This document shows positions 17,164-26,464 of a DNA stretch of 64,000 nt, piece by piece. Position numbers and translations under genes: made by a program. Under the pieces are notes generated by a model. The model was not told the DNA's origin. It searched no databases and worked only from the letters and a program-made list of their open reading frames with translations. The first letter of the stretch is position 1; each line of letters starts with the position of its first letter. Location: contig NZ_CP019508.1 in NCBI RefSeq assembly GCF_002002865.1, positions 2,708,501 through 2,772,500 of the forward strand. Reading direction: 5' to 3'. The stretch is from Brevundimonas sp. LM2 (GTDB lineage Bacteria > Pseudomonadota > Alphaproteobacteria > Caulobacterales > Caulobacteraceae).

Positions 17164-19356
17164 ATGGATCCGATGGAAGCCATCAAGGCCACCTTCTTTC
17201 AGGAATGCGACGAGCTGCTCGGCGACCTGGAAGCCGGCCTGCTGACGCTGGAGACCGGCGACGGCGACCTGGAGACGGTCAACGCCGTGTTCCGGGCCGT
17301 GCACTCGGTCAAGGGCGGAGCGGGGGCCTTTGGCCTGGAGCCGCTGGTCCGGTTCGCCCACGTCTTCGAAACCACCATGGACATGGTGCGCAGCGGTGCG
17401 CTGGCGCCGGATCCCGATGTCATCAAGGTGCTTCTGCGCGCCGCCGACCATCTGGCGGACCATGTCAGCGTGGCCAAGGGCAATGACACGGCCCTGGGCG
17501 GAGAAGACGGTCTGGTGGCCGAACTGGAGGCCCTGTCGTCCGGGGCCGGCACCGGCGACGCGCCGGTTCCCTCGATTGCCGCGGCTGCGAACGACGAACC
17601 GGACTTCGGTTTCAGTCCGATGATGATCTCGATCGACGACGGTCCGGACGAAGCGCCCGCCGGCGTCCCGGACTGGTCGGTCAGCTTCACGCCCAAGGAC
17701 GTGATGTACCGCAATGCCAACGACGCCCTGCCGCTGATGCGCGAACTGACCCGGCTCGGGCCGGTCGTGGTCTCGTGCGACGTCGATCAGGTCCCGCTGC
17801 TCGATGCTCTGGATCCGCTCGGAGCCTATCTGACCTGGAACGTGATCCTGACGGCCCCCGACGTGGCCCGCGAGCGCATCCTCGATGTCTTCGAATTCGT
17901 CGACGGCGACTGCCTGTTCAGCGTCGAGCCCGTGCAGGCCGAGCTGCCCGACCTGTCTTTCGTGCTGCCGGATCTCGAACCCCTGATTCCGACCGCTCCG
18001 GACGAGCCGGAACCGGCCCTGCTGGCGGAGCCGGCGCTGGCCCCCATTGACGCTGCGGCTCCCCCTGCCGTCGCCGCGGCCGCCCCGGCTGCGGCTGCCG
18101 CGGCTGGTGCCGCCGACGCGCCGTCGGCCGATGGTCGGGCCAGCGAGGCCGCCGCCCCGACCATCCGCGTCGACCTCGACCGCGTCGACCGCCTGATCGA
18201 CCTGGTCGGCGAGCTGGTCATCAACCAGGCCATGCTGGCGCAGCGCGTGATGGAGTCCGGCGTCGCCCGGTCGTCCAACATCGCCCTGGGCCTCGACGAC
18301 CTGGAACAGCTGACCCGCGAGATCCAGGATAGCGTCATGGCCATCCGCGCCCAGCCGGTGAAGTCGGTGTTCCAGCGCATGCCGCGGCTGGCCCGCGAGG
18401 TCGCCGCCATGACCGGCAAGCGCGTCCGCCTGGTCACCGAAGGCGAAGGCACCGAGGTCGACAAGACCGTGATCGAGCGCCTCGCCGAACCCCTGACGCA
18501 CATGCTGCGCAACTCGATCGACCATGGTCTGGAGACCCCCGAAGAGCGCCGCGCCGTCGGCAAGCCCGAAGAGGGCGTGGTCAAGCTGGCCGCCATGCAC
18601 CGGTCCGGCCGGATCGTCATCGAGATCTCCGATGACGGGAAGGGCATCAACCGCGAACGCGTGCGCGAGATCGCCATCAAGCGCGGCCTGATCGAGGCCG
18701 ATGCGTCCCTGAGCGACGAGGAGATCGACAACCTGATCTTCGCGCCCGGCTTCTCGACCGCGGCCACCATTTCGGATGTGTCCGGCCGCGGCGTCGGCAT
18801 GGATGTGGTCAAACGCTCGATCCAGGCCCTGGGCGGCCGTATCACCATCGTGTCCAAGCCGGGCCACGGCTCGACCTTCACCATGAGCCTGCCGCTGACG
18901 CTGGCGGTGCTGGACGGCATGGTGGTGACGGTGGGCGAGCAGACCCTGGTGGTGCCCATCACCGCCATCGTCGAGTCGCTGCAGCCCAAGCCCGGCGACA
19001 TCCAGGCGCTCGGCCCCGAGGGCCATGTCCTGTCGGTCCGGGGGGCCTACGTCCCGCTGATCGACGTGTCCGAATCCATGGGCTGGACCAGTCCGGACCT
19101 GACGGGGCCGGGCGTGACCCTGCTCGTCGAGAGCGGCACGGGCGGTCTCGCCGCCCTGCGCGTCGACGCCATCCAGGGCCAGCGCCAGGTCGTCATCAAG
19201 AGCCTGGAACTGAATTATCAGCAGGTCGAGGGCATCGCCGCCGCCACCATCCTCGGCGATGGCCGGGTGGCGCTGATCCTCGACGTCGACGCGCTCATCA
19301 GCCTTCGGAAGCGCACAGCGCCGCCGCCCTCCTTCCAACTTGCCATAGCGAGCTGA
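17164..19356 (+). CDS. cheA: Chemotaxis histidine kinase CheA
   Basis: This 730-aa kinase has an Hpt domain with phospho-acceptor H47 (VHSVKGGAGAFG), a second N-terminal module at about 170-265, and a Pro/Ala-rich linker near 280-330. The dimerisation helices begin DLDRVDRLIDLVGELVINQ. The ATPase has MLRNSIDHGLETPEERR, SDDGKGINRERV and DVSGRGVGMDVVKR, and the C-terminal CheW-like domain has GMVVTVGEQTLVVPI. It phosphorylates CheY and CheB when chemoreceptors signal. The gap to cheY is ten bases and to cheW three. Confidence 0.97.
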   Translation: MDPMEAIKATFFQECDELLGDLEAGLLTLETGDGDLETVNAVFRAVHSVKGGAGAFGLEPLVRFAHVFETTMDMVRSGALAPDPDVIKVLLRAADHLADHVSVAKGNDTALGGEDGLVAELEALSSGAGTGDAPVPSIAAAANDEPDFGFSPMMISIDDGPDEAPAGVPDWSVSFTPKDVMYRNANDALPLMRELTRLGPVVVSCDVDQVPLLDALDPLGAYLTWNVILTAPDVARERILDVFEFVDGDCLFSVEPVQAELPDLSFVLPDLEPLIPTAPDEPEPALLAEPALAPIDAAAPPAVAAAAPAAAAAAGAADAPSADGRASEAAAPTIRVDLDRVDRLIDLVGELVINQAMLAQRVMESGVARSSNIALGLDDLEQLTREIQDSVMAIRAQPVKSVFQRMPRLAREVAAMTGKRVRLVTEGEGTEVDKTVIERLAEPLTHMLRNSIDHGLETPEERRAVGKPEEGVVKLAAMHRSGRIVIEISDDGKGINRERVREIAIKRGLIEADASLSDEEIDNLIFAPGFSTAATISDVSGRGVGMDVVKRSIQALGGRITIVSKPGHGSTFTMSLPLTLAVLDGMVVTVGEQTLVVPITAIVESLQPKPGDIQALGPEGHVLSVRGAYVPLIDVSESMGWTSPDLTGPGVTLLVESGTGGLAALRVDAIQGQRQVVIKSLELNYQQVEGIAAATILGDGRVALILDVDALISLRKRTAPPPSFQLAIAS

Positions 19357-19359
19357 ACG

Positions 19360-19848
19360 ATGTCCGCCACCTCGACCCTGGTCTCCTCGAGCCTGACCTC
19401 CTCGAACACCGAACGTGAACTCGTCGCCTTCCGCATGGGCGAGCAGGAATACTGCGTCGACATCCAGTCGGTGCTCGAGATCCGCGGCTGGGCCCCGGCC
19501 ACGCCCCTGCCCCAGTCGCCCTCCTACGTCCGCGGCGTCATCAACCTGCGCGGCACGGTGCTGCCGATCATCGACCTGGGGGCCCGGCTCGGCCTGCCCG
19601 TGACCCCGCCCTCGGCGCGTCACGTCATCATCGTCGCCCGCATCGGGCTCAAGACCGTCGGTCTGCTGGTCGAGGCCGTCTCCGATATCCTCACGGTCGG
19701 CGAGGAGCTGATCCAGCCCACGCCCGACATCTCGTGCGAGACGGTCCGCGCCTTCGTCAAAGGCATCATCGCCATCGACGGCGAGATGATCAGCCTGATC
19801 TCGCTCGACGGCCTGCTGCCCGAGGAAATCGTGCAGGAGGCGGCATGA
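19360..19848 (+). CDS. cheW: Chemotaxis coupling protein CheW
   Basis: This 162-aa CheW domain contains [40 protein letters not shown] and [12 protein letters not shown], the conserved strands that bind CheA and receptor tips. A Ser/Thr-rich leader of about 18 residues precedes the domain. It follows cheA by three bases and overlaps the cheR start (ATGA). Confidence 0.96.
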   Translation: MSATSTLVSSSLTSSNTERELVAFRMGEQEYCVDIQSVLEIRGWAPATPLPQSPSYVRGVINLRGTVLPIIDLGARLGLPVTPPSARHVIIVARIGLKTVGLLVEAVSDILTVGEELIQPTPDISCETVRAFVKGIIAIDGEMISLISLDGLLPEEIVQEAA

Positions 19849-20702
19849 CGGCGGCGCACCGGAGCCCGGAAGAGTCCACCAACGACGGAGAATTCCCGTT
19901 CACCACGGCGGACTTTCGCGCGATCGCGGATCTTCTGTACGCGGCGTCGGGCATCCACCTCGCCGACGCCAAGGCGACGCTCGTCTATTCGCGCATCGCC
20001 AAACGGGTGCGGAAACTGCGCCTGGAAAGCTTTCGCGCCTATTGTGACCTGCTGCGCTCGGACCCGGATCATCCGGAGCACGCCGCCATGCTCAGCGCCC
20101 TCACCACCAATGTGACGCGCTTCTTCCGCGAGCCGCATCATTTCGAGCACATGACGTCGGACCTGCTGCCCCCGCTGATCGCCAAGGCCAGGGCCGGCGG
20201 ACGCGTGCGGCTGTGGTCGGCCGGCTGTTCGGCGGGTCACGAACCCTATTCGATGGCCATGACCCTGCTGGACGCCTTCCCCGAGGCCGCCCGACACGAC
20301 ATCCGGATCCTGGCCACCGACATCGACCCCCTGGTCGTCGAACACGCCCGGCGCGGCCTGTACAACGACGGCGACGTCGAGCCGATCGCCGCGCCGCTGC
20401 GCTCGAAATTCATGAACCGGGCCGGAAGCGGCTGGCAGGTCGCGCCCGCCCTGACGGAGTTGCTCAGCTTCGGCTCGCTGAACCTGATGGAAGACTGGCC
20501 GATGCGCGGCAAGTTCGACGCCATCTTCTGCCGCAACGTCGCCATCTATTTCGACGAGCCGACCCAGACGCGCCTGTTCACCCGCTTCGCCGAGCGCCTG
20601 ACGCCGGACGGCCGCCTGTACATCGGCCATTCCGAGCGATCGCTGATCCCGCAACTGACGTCGGCCGGGCTGACGATCTACCGTCTGAAAGGTGCCGCAT
20701 GA
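19845..20702 (+). CDS. cheR: Chemotaxis protein methyltransferase CheR
   Basis: This 285-aa SAM-dependent enzyme methylates receptor glutamates. The N-terminal helical domain contains [20 protein letters not shown], and the SAM site is [17 protein letters not shown], where the usual GEEP reads [32 protein letters not shown] and [11 protein letters not shown] are family motifs. The start is the ATG overlapping the cheW stop; an in-frame ATG 111 bases earlier only reads through cheW in another frame. The stop overlaps the cheB start. Confidence 0.95.
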   Translation: MTAAHRSPEESTNDGEFPFTTADFRAIADLLYAASGIHLADAKATLVYSRIAKRVRKLRLESFRAYCDLLRSDPDHPEHAAMLSALTTNVTRFFREPHHFEHMTSDLLPPLIAKARAGGRVRLWSAGCSAGHEPYSMAMTLLDAFPEAARHDIRILATDIDPLVVEHARRGLYNDGDVEPIAAPLRSKFMNRAGSGWQVAPALTELLSFGSLNLMEDWPMRGKFDAIFCRNVAIYFDEPTQTRLFTRFAERLTPDGRLYIGHSERSLIPQLTSAGLTIYRLKGAA

Positions 20703-21730
20703 GCCGTCCCATCCGTGTCCTCGTGGTCGACGATTCCGCGACCATGCGCGCCCTCATCATCGACGTGCTGCGCTCCGATCCCGACCTTCAGGTCATCGGC
20801 CAGGCCGCCGATCCGATCGAGGCCCGCACCGCCATCAAGGAACTGAATCCCGACGTCGTGACGCTCGATATCGAGATGCCCAACATGAATGGGCTGGAGT
20901 TCCTCGAACGGCTGATGCGGCTTCGGCCCATTCCCGTGGTCATGGTCTCCACCCTGACCCAACGCGGCGCGGACATTTCGGTCGCGGCCCTGGCGCTGGG
21001 CGCGATCGACTGCATCGGCAAGCCGGTCGTCGGCGGCGGCGAGGGCTTCCGCGAGCTGGCCGCCAAGGTCAAGGCCGCGGCCCAGGCCCGCATGCAACCG
21101 GCCGCCGCCGCCGCGCCGCCGGCGCCCCCGGCCTCCGATTATCGGCCTTCCGGCGCCGTCGTGGCCATTGGTGCCTCGACCGGCGGCGTGGAGGCGCTGA
21201 TCAAGATCATCTCGACCTTCCCCGCCAACTGCCCGCCGACCGTGATCACCCAGCATATGCCGGTGACCTTCACCGCCAGCCTGGCCGCCCGCCTGGACCG
21301 CCTCAGCGCCCCCTCGGTGTCCGTGGCGCAGGACGACGACGAGCTGCGGGTCGGCCATGTCTATCTGGCCCCGGGCGACCGGCACCTTCGGGTCAACGGC
21401 GGCCGCGTCCTGCGGTGCGCCCTGGCCGACGACGGCCCGATCAGCGGCCACAAGCCCTCGGTCGACGCCCTGTTCGCCTCGGTCGCGGCGGCCGTCGGGG
21501 CCAAGGCCGTCGGCGTGATCCTGACCGGAATGGGCAAGGACGGCGCGGCCGGCCTGCTGTCGATGCGCGAGGCCGGCGCGGCCACCATCGGTCAGGACCA
21601 GGACACCTCCGTGGTGTTCGGCATGCCGCGCGCCGCCTTCGAGATCGGTGCCGTCCAGCGTCAGCTCGCCCTCCCCCGTATCGCCGCCGCGACGCTCACC
21701 GCCGCCTCGACAACTCCTGGAGCTCGCTAG
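20699..21730 (+). CDS. cheB: Protein-glutamate methylesterase/deamidase CheB
   Basis: This 343-aa protein has a receiver (VVDDSATMR, phospho-acceptor in [23 protein letters not shown]), an Ala/Pro-rich linker near 130-150 and a methylesterase domain. The catalytic Ser is in [11 protein letters not shown], His in [10 protein letters not shown] and Asp in [11 protein letters not shown]. It removes receptor methyl groups when phosphorylated by CheA, opposing CheR. It is coupled to cheR through a four-base overlap; the next gene starts right after its stop. Confidence 0.96.
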   Translation: MSRPIRVLVVDDSATMRALIIDVLRSDPDLQVIGQAADPIEARTAIKELNPDVVTLDIEMPNMNGLEFLERLMRLRPIPVVMVSTLTQRGADISVAALALGAIDCIGKPVVGGGEGFRELAAKVKAAAQARMQPAAAAAPPAPPASDYRPSGAVVAIGASTGGVEALIKIISTFPANCPPTVITQHMPVTFTASLAARLDRLSAPSVSVAQDDDELRVGHVYLAPGDRHLRVNGGRVLRCALADDGPISGHKPSVDALFASVAAAVGAKAVGVILTGMGKDGAAGLLSMREAGAATIGQDQDTSVVFGMPRAAFEIGAVQRQLALPRIAAATLTAASTTPGAR

Positions 21731-22120
21731 ATGCCCGCCGCCGCCAGCCTGCGCGTCCTCGTCGTCGACGATCAGCAAACCATCCGCTCGCTGGTCCGCA
21801 TCGGACTGAAGGAGATCGGCATCGTCGATGTCGAGGACGCCGTCGACGGCGAGGACGGACTGCGCGCCCTGCTCGTCCACAAGAGCCATCTGGTCATCTC
21901 GGACTACAACATGCCCAAGCTGGACGGGCTCAACTTCCTGCGCGCCGTGCGTGCGACGCCGGCGCTGAAGAACACCGGCTTCATCATGCTGACCGGGCGC
22001 GCGGATTCGGACCTGGTGCAGCGCGCCCAGCAGTTCGGCGTCAACAACTACCTGGTCAAGCCCTTCACCGTGACGACCCTGCGTCAGAAGATCGAGGCGG
22101 TCTACGGAGCGTTGACCTGA
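21731..22120 (+). CDS. Second CheY-like receiver
   Basis: This 129-aa single receiver has VVDDQQTIRSLVRIGLKEIG, phospho-acceptor D58 in VISDYNMPKLDG, Thr in IMLTGRADSD and Lys in LVKPFTVTTL. It occupies the cheYII position of the Caulobacter cluster. Presence of more than one CheY suggests that one acts on the motor and others modulate or drain phosphate; sequence alone cannot assign which. Starts directly after cheB and its stop shares one base with cheD. Confidence 0.93.
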   Translation: MPAAASLRVLVVDDQQTIRSLVRIGLKEIGIVDVEDAVDGEDGLRALLVHKSHLVISDYNMPKLDGLNFLRAVRATPALKNTGFIMLTGRADSDLVQRAQQFGVNNYLVKPFTVTTLRQKIEAVYGALT

Positions 22121-22668
22121 TGAACGGAGATCGGCTCGAACTTCCCGAACGCCGCGTTCACGTCGGCCAGGGCTCGCATCAGGTGACGGGCGACCGGTCG
22201 GTCGTCTTTTCGACGATCCTGGGGTCCTGCGTGGCCGCCTGTATCCGCGACCCTGTCACGGGGATCGGGGGCATGAACCATTTCCTGCTGCCCGAAGCCC
22301 CCGGCGGCGGGGCCGGCGACAGGCGCTACGGCGCCCAGGCGATGGAGCTGTTGATCAACGGCCTGCTGGCGATCGGCGCGCGGCGCGACCGGCTGGAGGC
22401 CAAGGTCTTCGGCGGTGCCCGCATGATCGCCAGCTTCAACGACATCGGCGGCAAGAACGCCGAGTTCGTCCGTCGCTTCCTGCAGGAAGACGGGATCCCG
22501 ATCGTCAGTCACAGCCTGGGCGGGACCCTGGCCCGTCGCATCCACTTCACCCCGTCGACGGGGGCCGCCGCCCAGCATCTGGTGCAGGACGCCGCCGTCG
22601 TCGCCCGCGAACGCGTGATCGTGGCCGCACCCGTGCGCGACACCGGCGCCGTCGAACTGTTCGATTGA
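22120..22668 (+). CDS. cheD: Chemoreceptor glutamine deamidase CheD
   Basis: This 182-aa protein carries the CheD active site: Thr and Cys in STILGSCVAACIRDP and His in GGMNHFLLP. KVFGGARMIASFNDIGGKN and GGTLARRIHFTP are further family motifs. CheD deamidates receptor glutamines and can interact with CheC-type phosphatases, of which none is seen here. The ATG overlaps the cheY2 stop as ATGA-type TGATG. Reading further upstream in this frame only shadows cheB and cheY2. Confidence 0.95.
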   Translation: MNGDRLELPERRVHVGQGSHQVTGDRSVVFSTILGSCVAACIRDPVTGIGGMNHFLLPEAPGGGAGDRRYGAQAMELLINGLLAIGARRDRLEAKVFGGARMIASFNDIGGKNAEFVRRFLQEDGIPIVSHSLGGTLARRIHFTPSTGAAAQHLVQDAAVVARERVIVAAPVRDTGAVELFD

Positions 22669-22675
22669 GAGCATC

Positions 22676-23035
22676 ATGATCACGGACCGCACACTCGAAA
22701 ACCTGTTCCTGGGACTGTCGGACGAGCTGGCCTGCTGGGCCCTCGCCGGCGAAGGCCTGCAGCATCTGGCGGGCCAGTTGCTGTCCAGTCATCCGAACTC
22801 TCTGGATGCCCTGGTCGAGGTGCAACAGCTGGACGCCCTGGTCCAGCACATCGAGCAGATGGCGGTCCTCTGCGGGCGACTGTCCGAGGCCGCCGCCGCC
22901 AACGGCGGCGTCCTGGATATCGGTCGCGTCAGGATGGCGGCCGAGGCGTCGACGCTCAGCGGCCTGAGCCAGCGTTTCCATGCCGGAGGCCGCCCCATGG
23001 CGCCCGCATCGACGGGGGAATGCGAGCTGTGGTGA
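22676..23035 (+). CDS. CheU-like small protein of the che operon
   Basis: This 119-aa, mainly helical protein (LENLFLGLSDELACWALAGE, then ALVEVQQLDALVQHIEQMAV) has no catalytic motif that I recognise. Its position between cheD and a receiver-domain gene equals cheU of the Caulobacter cluster 1, and that synteny is the basis of the call. Seven bases separate it from cheD, and its 3' end overlaps the next gene. Function unknown; perhaps an adaptor. Confidence 0.68.
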   Translation: MITDRTLENLFLGLSDELACWALAGEGLQHLAGQLLSSHPNSLDALVEVQQLDALVQHIEQMAVLCGRLSEAAAANGGVLDIGRVRMAAEASTLSGLSQRFHAGGRPMAPASTGECELW

Positions 23036-23646
23036 CCACGGCGCCCGGTGCAGCCTCGACGCCCGTTCGCATCAACCTGCGGACGATGAAGGCCCTGTGC
23101 GTGGATTCGAACCCCCAGGGCCTCGATATACTTAGCCAGACCCTGCTCGGCTTCGGCGTCGATCGCATTTTCCGGGCGCCCAATGTCACCGAAGCCAAGG
23201 CCATCCTGAAGAAGGACACGATCGACCTGGTGCTGTGCGACGCCCAACTCGGCGAGGAAAGCGGCCACGACTTCGTCCGCTGGCTAAGGCTGTCGCAGAT
23301 GGAACCCAACTGCCATGCGCCGGTGTTCGTCATCACCGGACACGCACTCGAACCCGATGTGATCAACGCCCGCGACTGCGGCTCCAGTTTCGTGATCACC
23401 AAACCCCTGTCCCCGGCCGTCCTGATGCAGCGCATCCTATGGGTCGCGGGTTCGGACCGTCCGTTCGTCGAGTGCGACACCTACACCGGACCCGACCGGC
23501 GCTTCAAATTCGAGGGGGTCCCGACCGAGCTCGCGAAAGGGCGGCGCAAGAGCGACGGCGGCAGCACCCTGGGCGAGCCGAGCGGGGCCAATATGAGTCA
23601 GGAAGAGCTCGACGGCCTGGTCAAGCCGCAGAGGTTGTCGATATGA
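23029..23646 (+). CDS. CheYIII-like receiver protein with C-terminal GPDRR tail
   Basis: This protein of about 205 aa has a receiver at 20-145: CVDSNPQGLDILSQTLLGFG, phospho-acceptor about D71 in LVLCDAQLGEESG, Thr in FVITGHALEPDV and Lys in FVITKPLSPAV. Behind it is the motif YTGPDRRFKFEG, common in alphaproteobacterial receiver proteins of unknown output. Start uncertain: the ATG at 23020 touches the GGGGGA ribosome site, so GTG 23029 or GTG 23032 (overlapping the cheU stop as GTGA) is likelier. The stop overlaps the next gene. Cys replaces one acidic-pocket neighbour. Confidence 0.82.
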   Translation: MVTTAPGAASTPVRINLRTMKALCVDSNPQGLDILSQTLLGFGVDRIFRAPNVTEAKAILKKDTIDLVLCDAQLGEESGHDFVRWLRLSQMEPNCHAPVFVITGHALEPDVINARDCGSSFVITKPLSPAVLMQRILWVAGSDRPFVECDTYTGPDRRFKFEGVPTELAKGRRKSDGGSTLGEPSGANMSQEELDGLVKPQRLSI

Positions 23647-24134
23647 GCGTCGTCATCCGCAGGATCAAAACAACCCTGCAGCGGGAGTACCGCAAGGCCG
23701 GAGGCATTCTGATCGAGGATGCGATCGCCAGGGCGGACGAAAACCTCGAGGGTCTAGCGGCGGAATGCCTGGAGCGGATCGACACCTGCCTCGAGCTGAT
23801 CGCGGACATGACAGTCGACCCTGGCCGGCGCCCATCGATGACCGAACTTCGCATGATCCATGCCCTGGTCAACGAGATGCTGGCCTGCTGCGCGACCTTC
23901 CAAATCGATGGGTTGGTCGAGACCCTTTACGCCGTCGGTCGGCTCGTCGGCGCGCTCATGGCGACGGCGTCCTGGCTCGAGGGGGCGCTGACTCCCGCCG
24001 TCAATCTGCTGCGCCTGGTCCGACGCGGCGCGATCGCCCCCCAAGACCTCGCGGCCCTGATCACGGGCATCGATCAGTGCGCCGCCAAGATCAGCGCCCA
24101 CGCCCGTCAAGTGGAGCGAGGGCCGCTACCTTGA
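23643..24134 (+). CDS. CheE-like protein, last gene of the che operon
   Basis: This 163-aa helical protein (TLQREYRKAGGILIEDAIARA, then AAECLERIDTCLELIADM) has no enzymatic motif. The ATG overlaps the stop of the receiver gene (ATATGA) and the operon ends here. By order it corresponds to cheE of Caulobacter, a protein with chemotaxis phenotype but no defined biochemistry. The helical pattern and four cysteines are all that can be read directly. Confidence 0.68.
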   Translation: MSVVIRRIKTTLQREYRKAGGILIEDAIARADENLEGLAAECLERIDTCLELIADMTVDPGRRPSMTELRMIHALVNEMLACCATFQIDGLVETLYAVGRLVGALMATASWLEGALTPAVNLLRLVRRGAIAPQDLAALITGIDQCAAKISAHARQVERGPLP

Positions 24135-24168
24135 GGCAGCGGCCCAGTACGAAGCCCAACTTGTAGGC

Positions 24169-24603
24169 CTAGTTGGAGCGGGGCCCAGCCTGCGCATATC
24201 CGCGATCGGGCGGCACAGGCGTTCCAGGGGCAACTGCCCCTCCGGGCACCTGCTCAGTGGAAGGCGTCGAACCCGCACTCGTCGAGCTGTTGTTCATACC
24301 GCCCTGACTGACCTGCCCGGTGGACATCGCGCCGGAGCTTCTGGACGATGAGCCGGAGACGGCTGCACCGGTCGATCCGCCCGACATTGTACCGTCGGAA
24401 GTACTGCTGGCGGACCCAGCACTTTCAGCAGGGGCCGAAGCCACAGGAGCAGCAGGTGCCATAGCACTCCCCTCAGCCGGGGCCGAAGCGGCGGCATCGA
24501 CGCCGCTTTCGTTCGCTGCCGGAGCTGCTTCGTTTGCATTGCCACAGGCGGCCAGTGCCAAGACCGCAACGGCGGTCATGGTTGTGATTGCGATCGTCTT
24601 CAT
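24169..24603 (-). CDS. Low-complexity Ser/Ala/Gly-rich lipoprotein
   Basis: This 144-aa protein begins MKTIAITTMTAVAVLALAAC, giving a lipobox LAAC with lipidated Cys20. The mature part is almost wholly Ala, Ser, Gly and Pro, without a fold that I recognise (SSRSSGAMSTG, SSTSAGSTPSTEQ). A strong GGAGGA lies eight bases before the ATG at 24603, so the longer reading with 15 more residues is rejected. Probably an envelope-anchored flexible protein. Convergent with cheE; the 34-base gap holds a weak CCAACT/AGTTGG hairpin. Confidence 0.72.
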   Translation of the reverse strand: MKTIAITTMTAVAVLALAACGNANEAAPAANESGVDAAASAPAEGSAMAPAAPVASAPAESAGSASSTSDGTMSGGSTGAAVSGSSSRSSGAMSTGQVSQGGMNNSSTSAGSTPSTEQVPGGAVAPGTPVPPDRGYAQAGPRSN

Positions 24604-24862
24604 AAAACTTTCCTCCATTGAAGAAGTTTCAGCGTCCGATGCGGCCACCAGTTCCTAGGTCCGCAAACCGACGTAGCAGGTCGGCGGGGGTGTAGCGGAC
24701 AGGAACCAAATCGGAACCTTGCGGCGCTCATGCGAAGCTCGGAGCTTGTGGGGAAGTGAGCCAGAGAGGGGGATTGGCTGTGAAAAATCGACGTCAATGA
24801 CCAAAGACGCCGCGCCTGGGTTTTCAGGCGGTTTCAGCTATCTAACCCTCTGAAAAAATGGG

Positions 24863-24947
24863 TGGTGCGAGCGGCGGGGATCGAACCCGCATGACCGAGG
24901 CCGAGGGATTTTAAGTCCCTTGCGTCTACCAGTTTCGCCACGCTCGC
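24863..24947 (-). tRNA. tRNA-Leu (anticodon UAA)
   Basis: On the minus strand the 5' arm GCGAGCG pairs with the 3' arm CGCTCGC followed by discriminator A and encoded CCA. The anticodon stem-loop is GGGACTTAAAATCCC with anticodon TAA. A long variable arm (CGGCCTCGGTCATG) marks a class II tRNA, and the T-arm reads GGGTTCGATCCCC. The gene begins only ten bases after the M28 peptidase stop, and a run of T follows on the minus strand. Confidence 0.96.
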
Positions 24948-24957
24948 AGTCTCGGGG

Positions 24958-26400
24958 TCAGGGAGCCGGGGTCGCCGGCGCCATGGCCCGGAAATCGACG
25001 TCCGAGTTCGCCACCAGCGACACCAGACCGGCCCAGGCGGCCACGTTCTGGGTCAACTGCTCCGGATCGATCTTGTCCAGGGTATCATCGGCCGTGTGAT
25101 GCAGGTCGAAATAACGCAGGCCGTCCTGCTTTAGCCCGAACACGGGCACCCCGGCCTGGACGATCGGCCCGATGTCGACCCCGCCCTCCCGCTCCGGCTG
25201 GGCCGATCGCAGCACACCGATCGGATACAGCACCCGGTTGGCGGCATCGGCGAAGGCCCCCGTCTGGACTCCGACCGGCAGTTGCAGCGTATGCACGCGG
25301 TCCGCCCCGAAATCGCTCTCGCCGGTGAAGACGTGGTTGGCCAGGTCCTCCGGCGACAGGCTGCGCAGATAGGCGCCGCCGCCGTTCCCGGTCTCGACCG
25401 GCTGGGAGACCTCCTCCGACCCGTACAGGATCACGCGAAGGGTCCGCGCGGTGCGACCCTGGTCGGCGATGACCCGGGCCGCGGCCAGGGTGATGGCACC
25501 GCCGGCTCCATCGTCGATGGCCCCCGTGCCCAGGTCCCAGCTGTCCATATGCGACCCCAGGACGATGATCTCGTCCGGCCGCGTCCGACCCGGCAGGTCG
25601 CCGATCACGTTGCGCGAGGTGGTCTGATAGGTCCGGGCGGTCGAGCTCAGCCGCACCCGCACGGGCGCGCCGTAGCCGACCAGGCGGCTCAGCTGATCCG
25701 CGTCGGGCGCGCTCAACGCGAAGGCGGGCACCGGCACGACGCCGTCCACATAACGGGTGGTCCCGGTGTGGGGCATCCGGTGTTCGTCCGATCCGGCCGA
25801 GCGCATGATGAAGGCAACGGCCCCCTTCCGCCCCGCCACGCCCGGGCCGACGCTGCGGATGCGGCTCAGGGGGCTGTAGCCCGCCCCCGTCTGCATCGGC
25901 ACCAGCTGGCCGGCGTCGACATAGGCGACCTTGCCCGCCAGCGAGCCGTCCGGAACCGCCTGGAAGGCCTCCAGCGTGGCGAAGCGCACCACCTCGGCCT
26001 CGATCCCGCCTTCGGGCGTGGCCGGCGAATGGCCGAGGGCGGCGGCGACCAGGGGCTGGGGGTTGGCCCCGACGATGGCGGCGCTCTCCTGTCCCCGTTC
26101 CCAGCCGACCAGCGGAAATTCCTGGATGCGGACATTGCGGAAGCCGTGGTCGCGCATGTAGCCGGCCGCCCATTCGGCCGCCGCCGTCTCGCTGGCCGAT
26201 CCCGCCGGACGCGGGCCGAACCGGGTGGTCAACTGGGTGACGTAGTCGAGCGCGATATTGGCGGCCAGCGCCGCGTCGCGCGCCTTCTCGGCCCCGACGA
26301 TCGCCGCCTCGTCCTGGGCCTGGGCCCCGCCCGGCAGCGCCAGCCCCAAAGCGAGGGCGGACAGGGCGCAGAGGGTCGAGACGCGGGCGGATAGCGACAT
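24958..26400 (-). CDS. Secreted M28-family metallopeptidase with PA domain
   Basis: This 480-aa protein has a signal peptide (MSLSARVSTLCALSALALGL, cleavage near AQA at 29). Co-catalytic zinc ligands of M28 peptidases are visible: His/Asp in GSHMDSWD, Asp in AIDDGAGG, the Glu pair in YGSEEVSQ, Asp in GESDFGADRV and His in DLHHTADDTLD. The segment between about 130 and 240 is an inserted PA-like domain. Family members are periplasmic amino- or carboxypeptidases; the exact specificity is not readable. Located just upstream of tRNA-Leu on the same strand. Confidence 0.9.
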   Translation of the reverse strand: MSLSARVSTLCALSALALGLALPGGAQAQDEAAIVGAEKARDAALAANIALDYVTQLTTRFGPRPAGSASETAAAEWAAGYMRDHGFRNVRIQEFPLVGWERGQESAAIVGANPQPLVAAALGHSPATPEGGIEAEVVRFATLEAFQAVPDGSLAGKVAYVDAGQLVPMQTGAGYSPLSRIRSVGPGVAGRKGAVAFIMRSAGSDEHRMPHTGTTRYVDGVVPVPAFALSAPDADQLSRLVGYGAPVRVRLSSTARTYQTTSRNVIGDLPGRTRPDEIIVLGSHMDSWDLGTGAIDDGAGGAITLAAARVIADQGRTARTLRVILYGSEEVSQPVETGNGGGAYLRSLSPEDLANHVFTGESDFGADRVHTLQLPVGVQTGAFADAANRVLYPIGVLRSAQPEREGGVDIGPIVQAGVPVFGLKQDGLRYFDLHHTADDTLDKIDPEQLTQNVAAWAGLVSLVANSDVDFRAMAPATPAP

Positions 26401-26464
26401 GGGCAGGCTCCAGGAAAGGAATCGACCCTAGAGGCTGCGCCCGCCCGGGAGAAGCCCGGAACCC

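Noticed and set aside
17116..19623. An 835-codon open frame opposite cheA
   Set aside because: Shadow of cheA; no domain, no ribosome site, biased composition.
20692..22668. A 658-codon frame that ends as CheD
   Set aside because: Only the part from ATG 22120 is a gene; the rest reads cheB and cheY2 out of frame.
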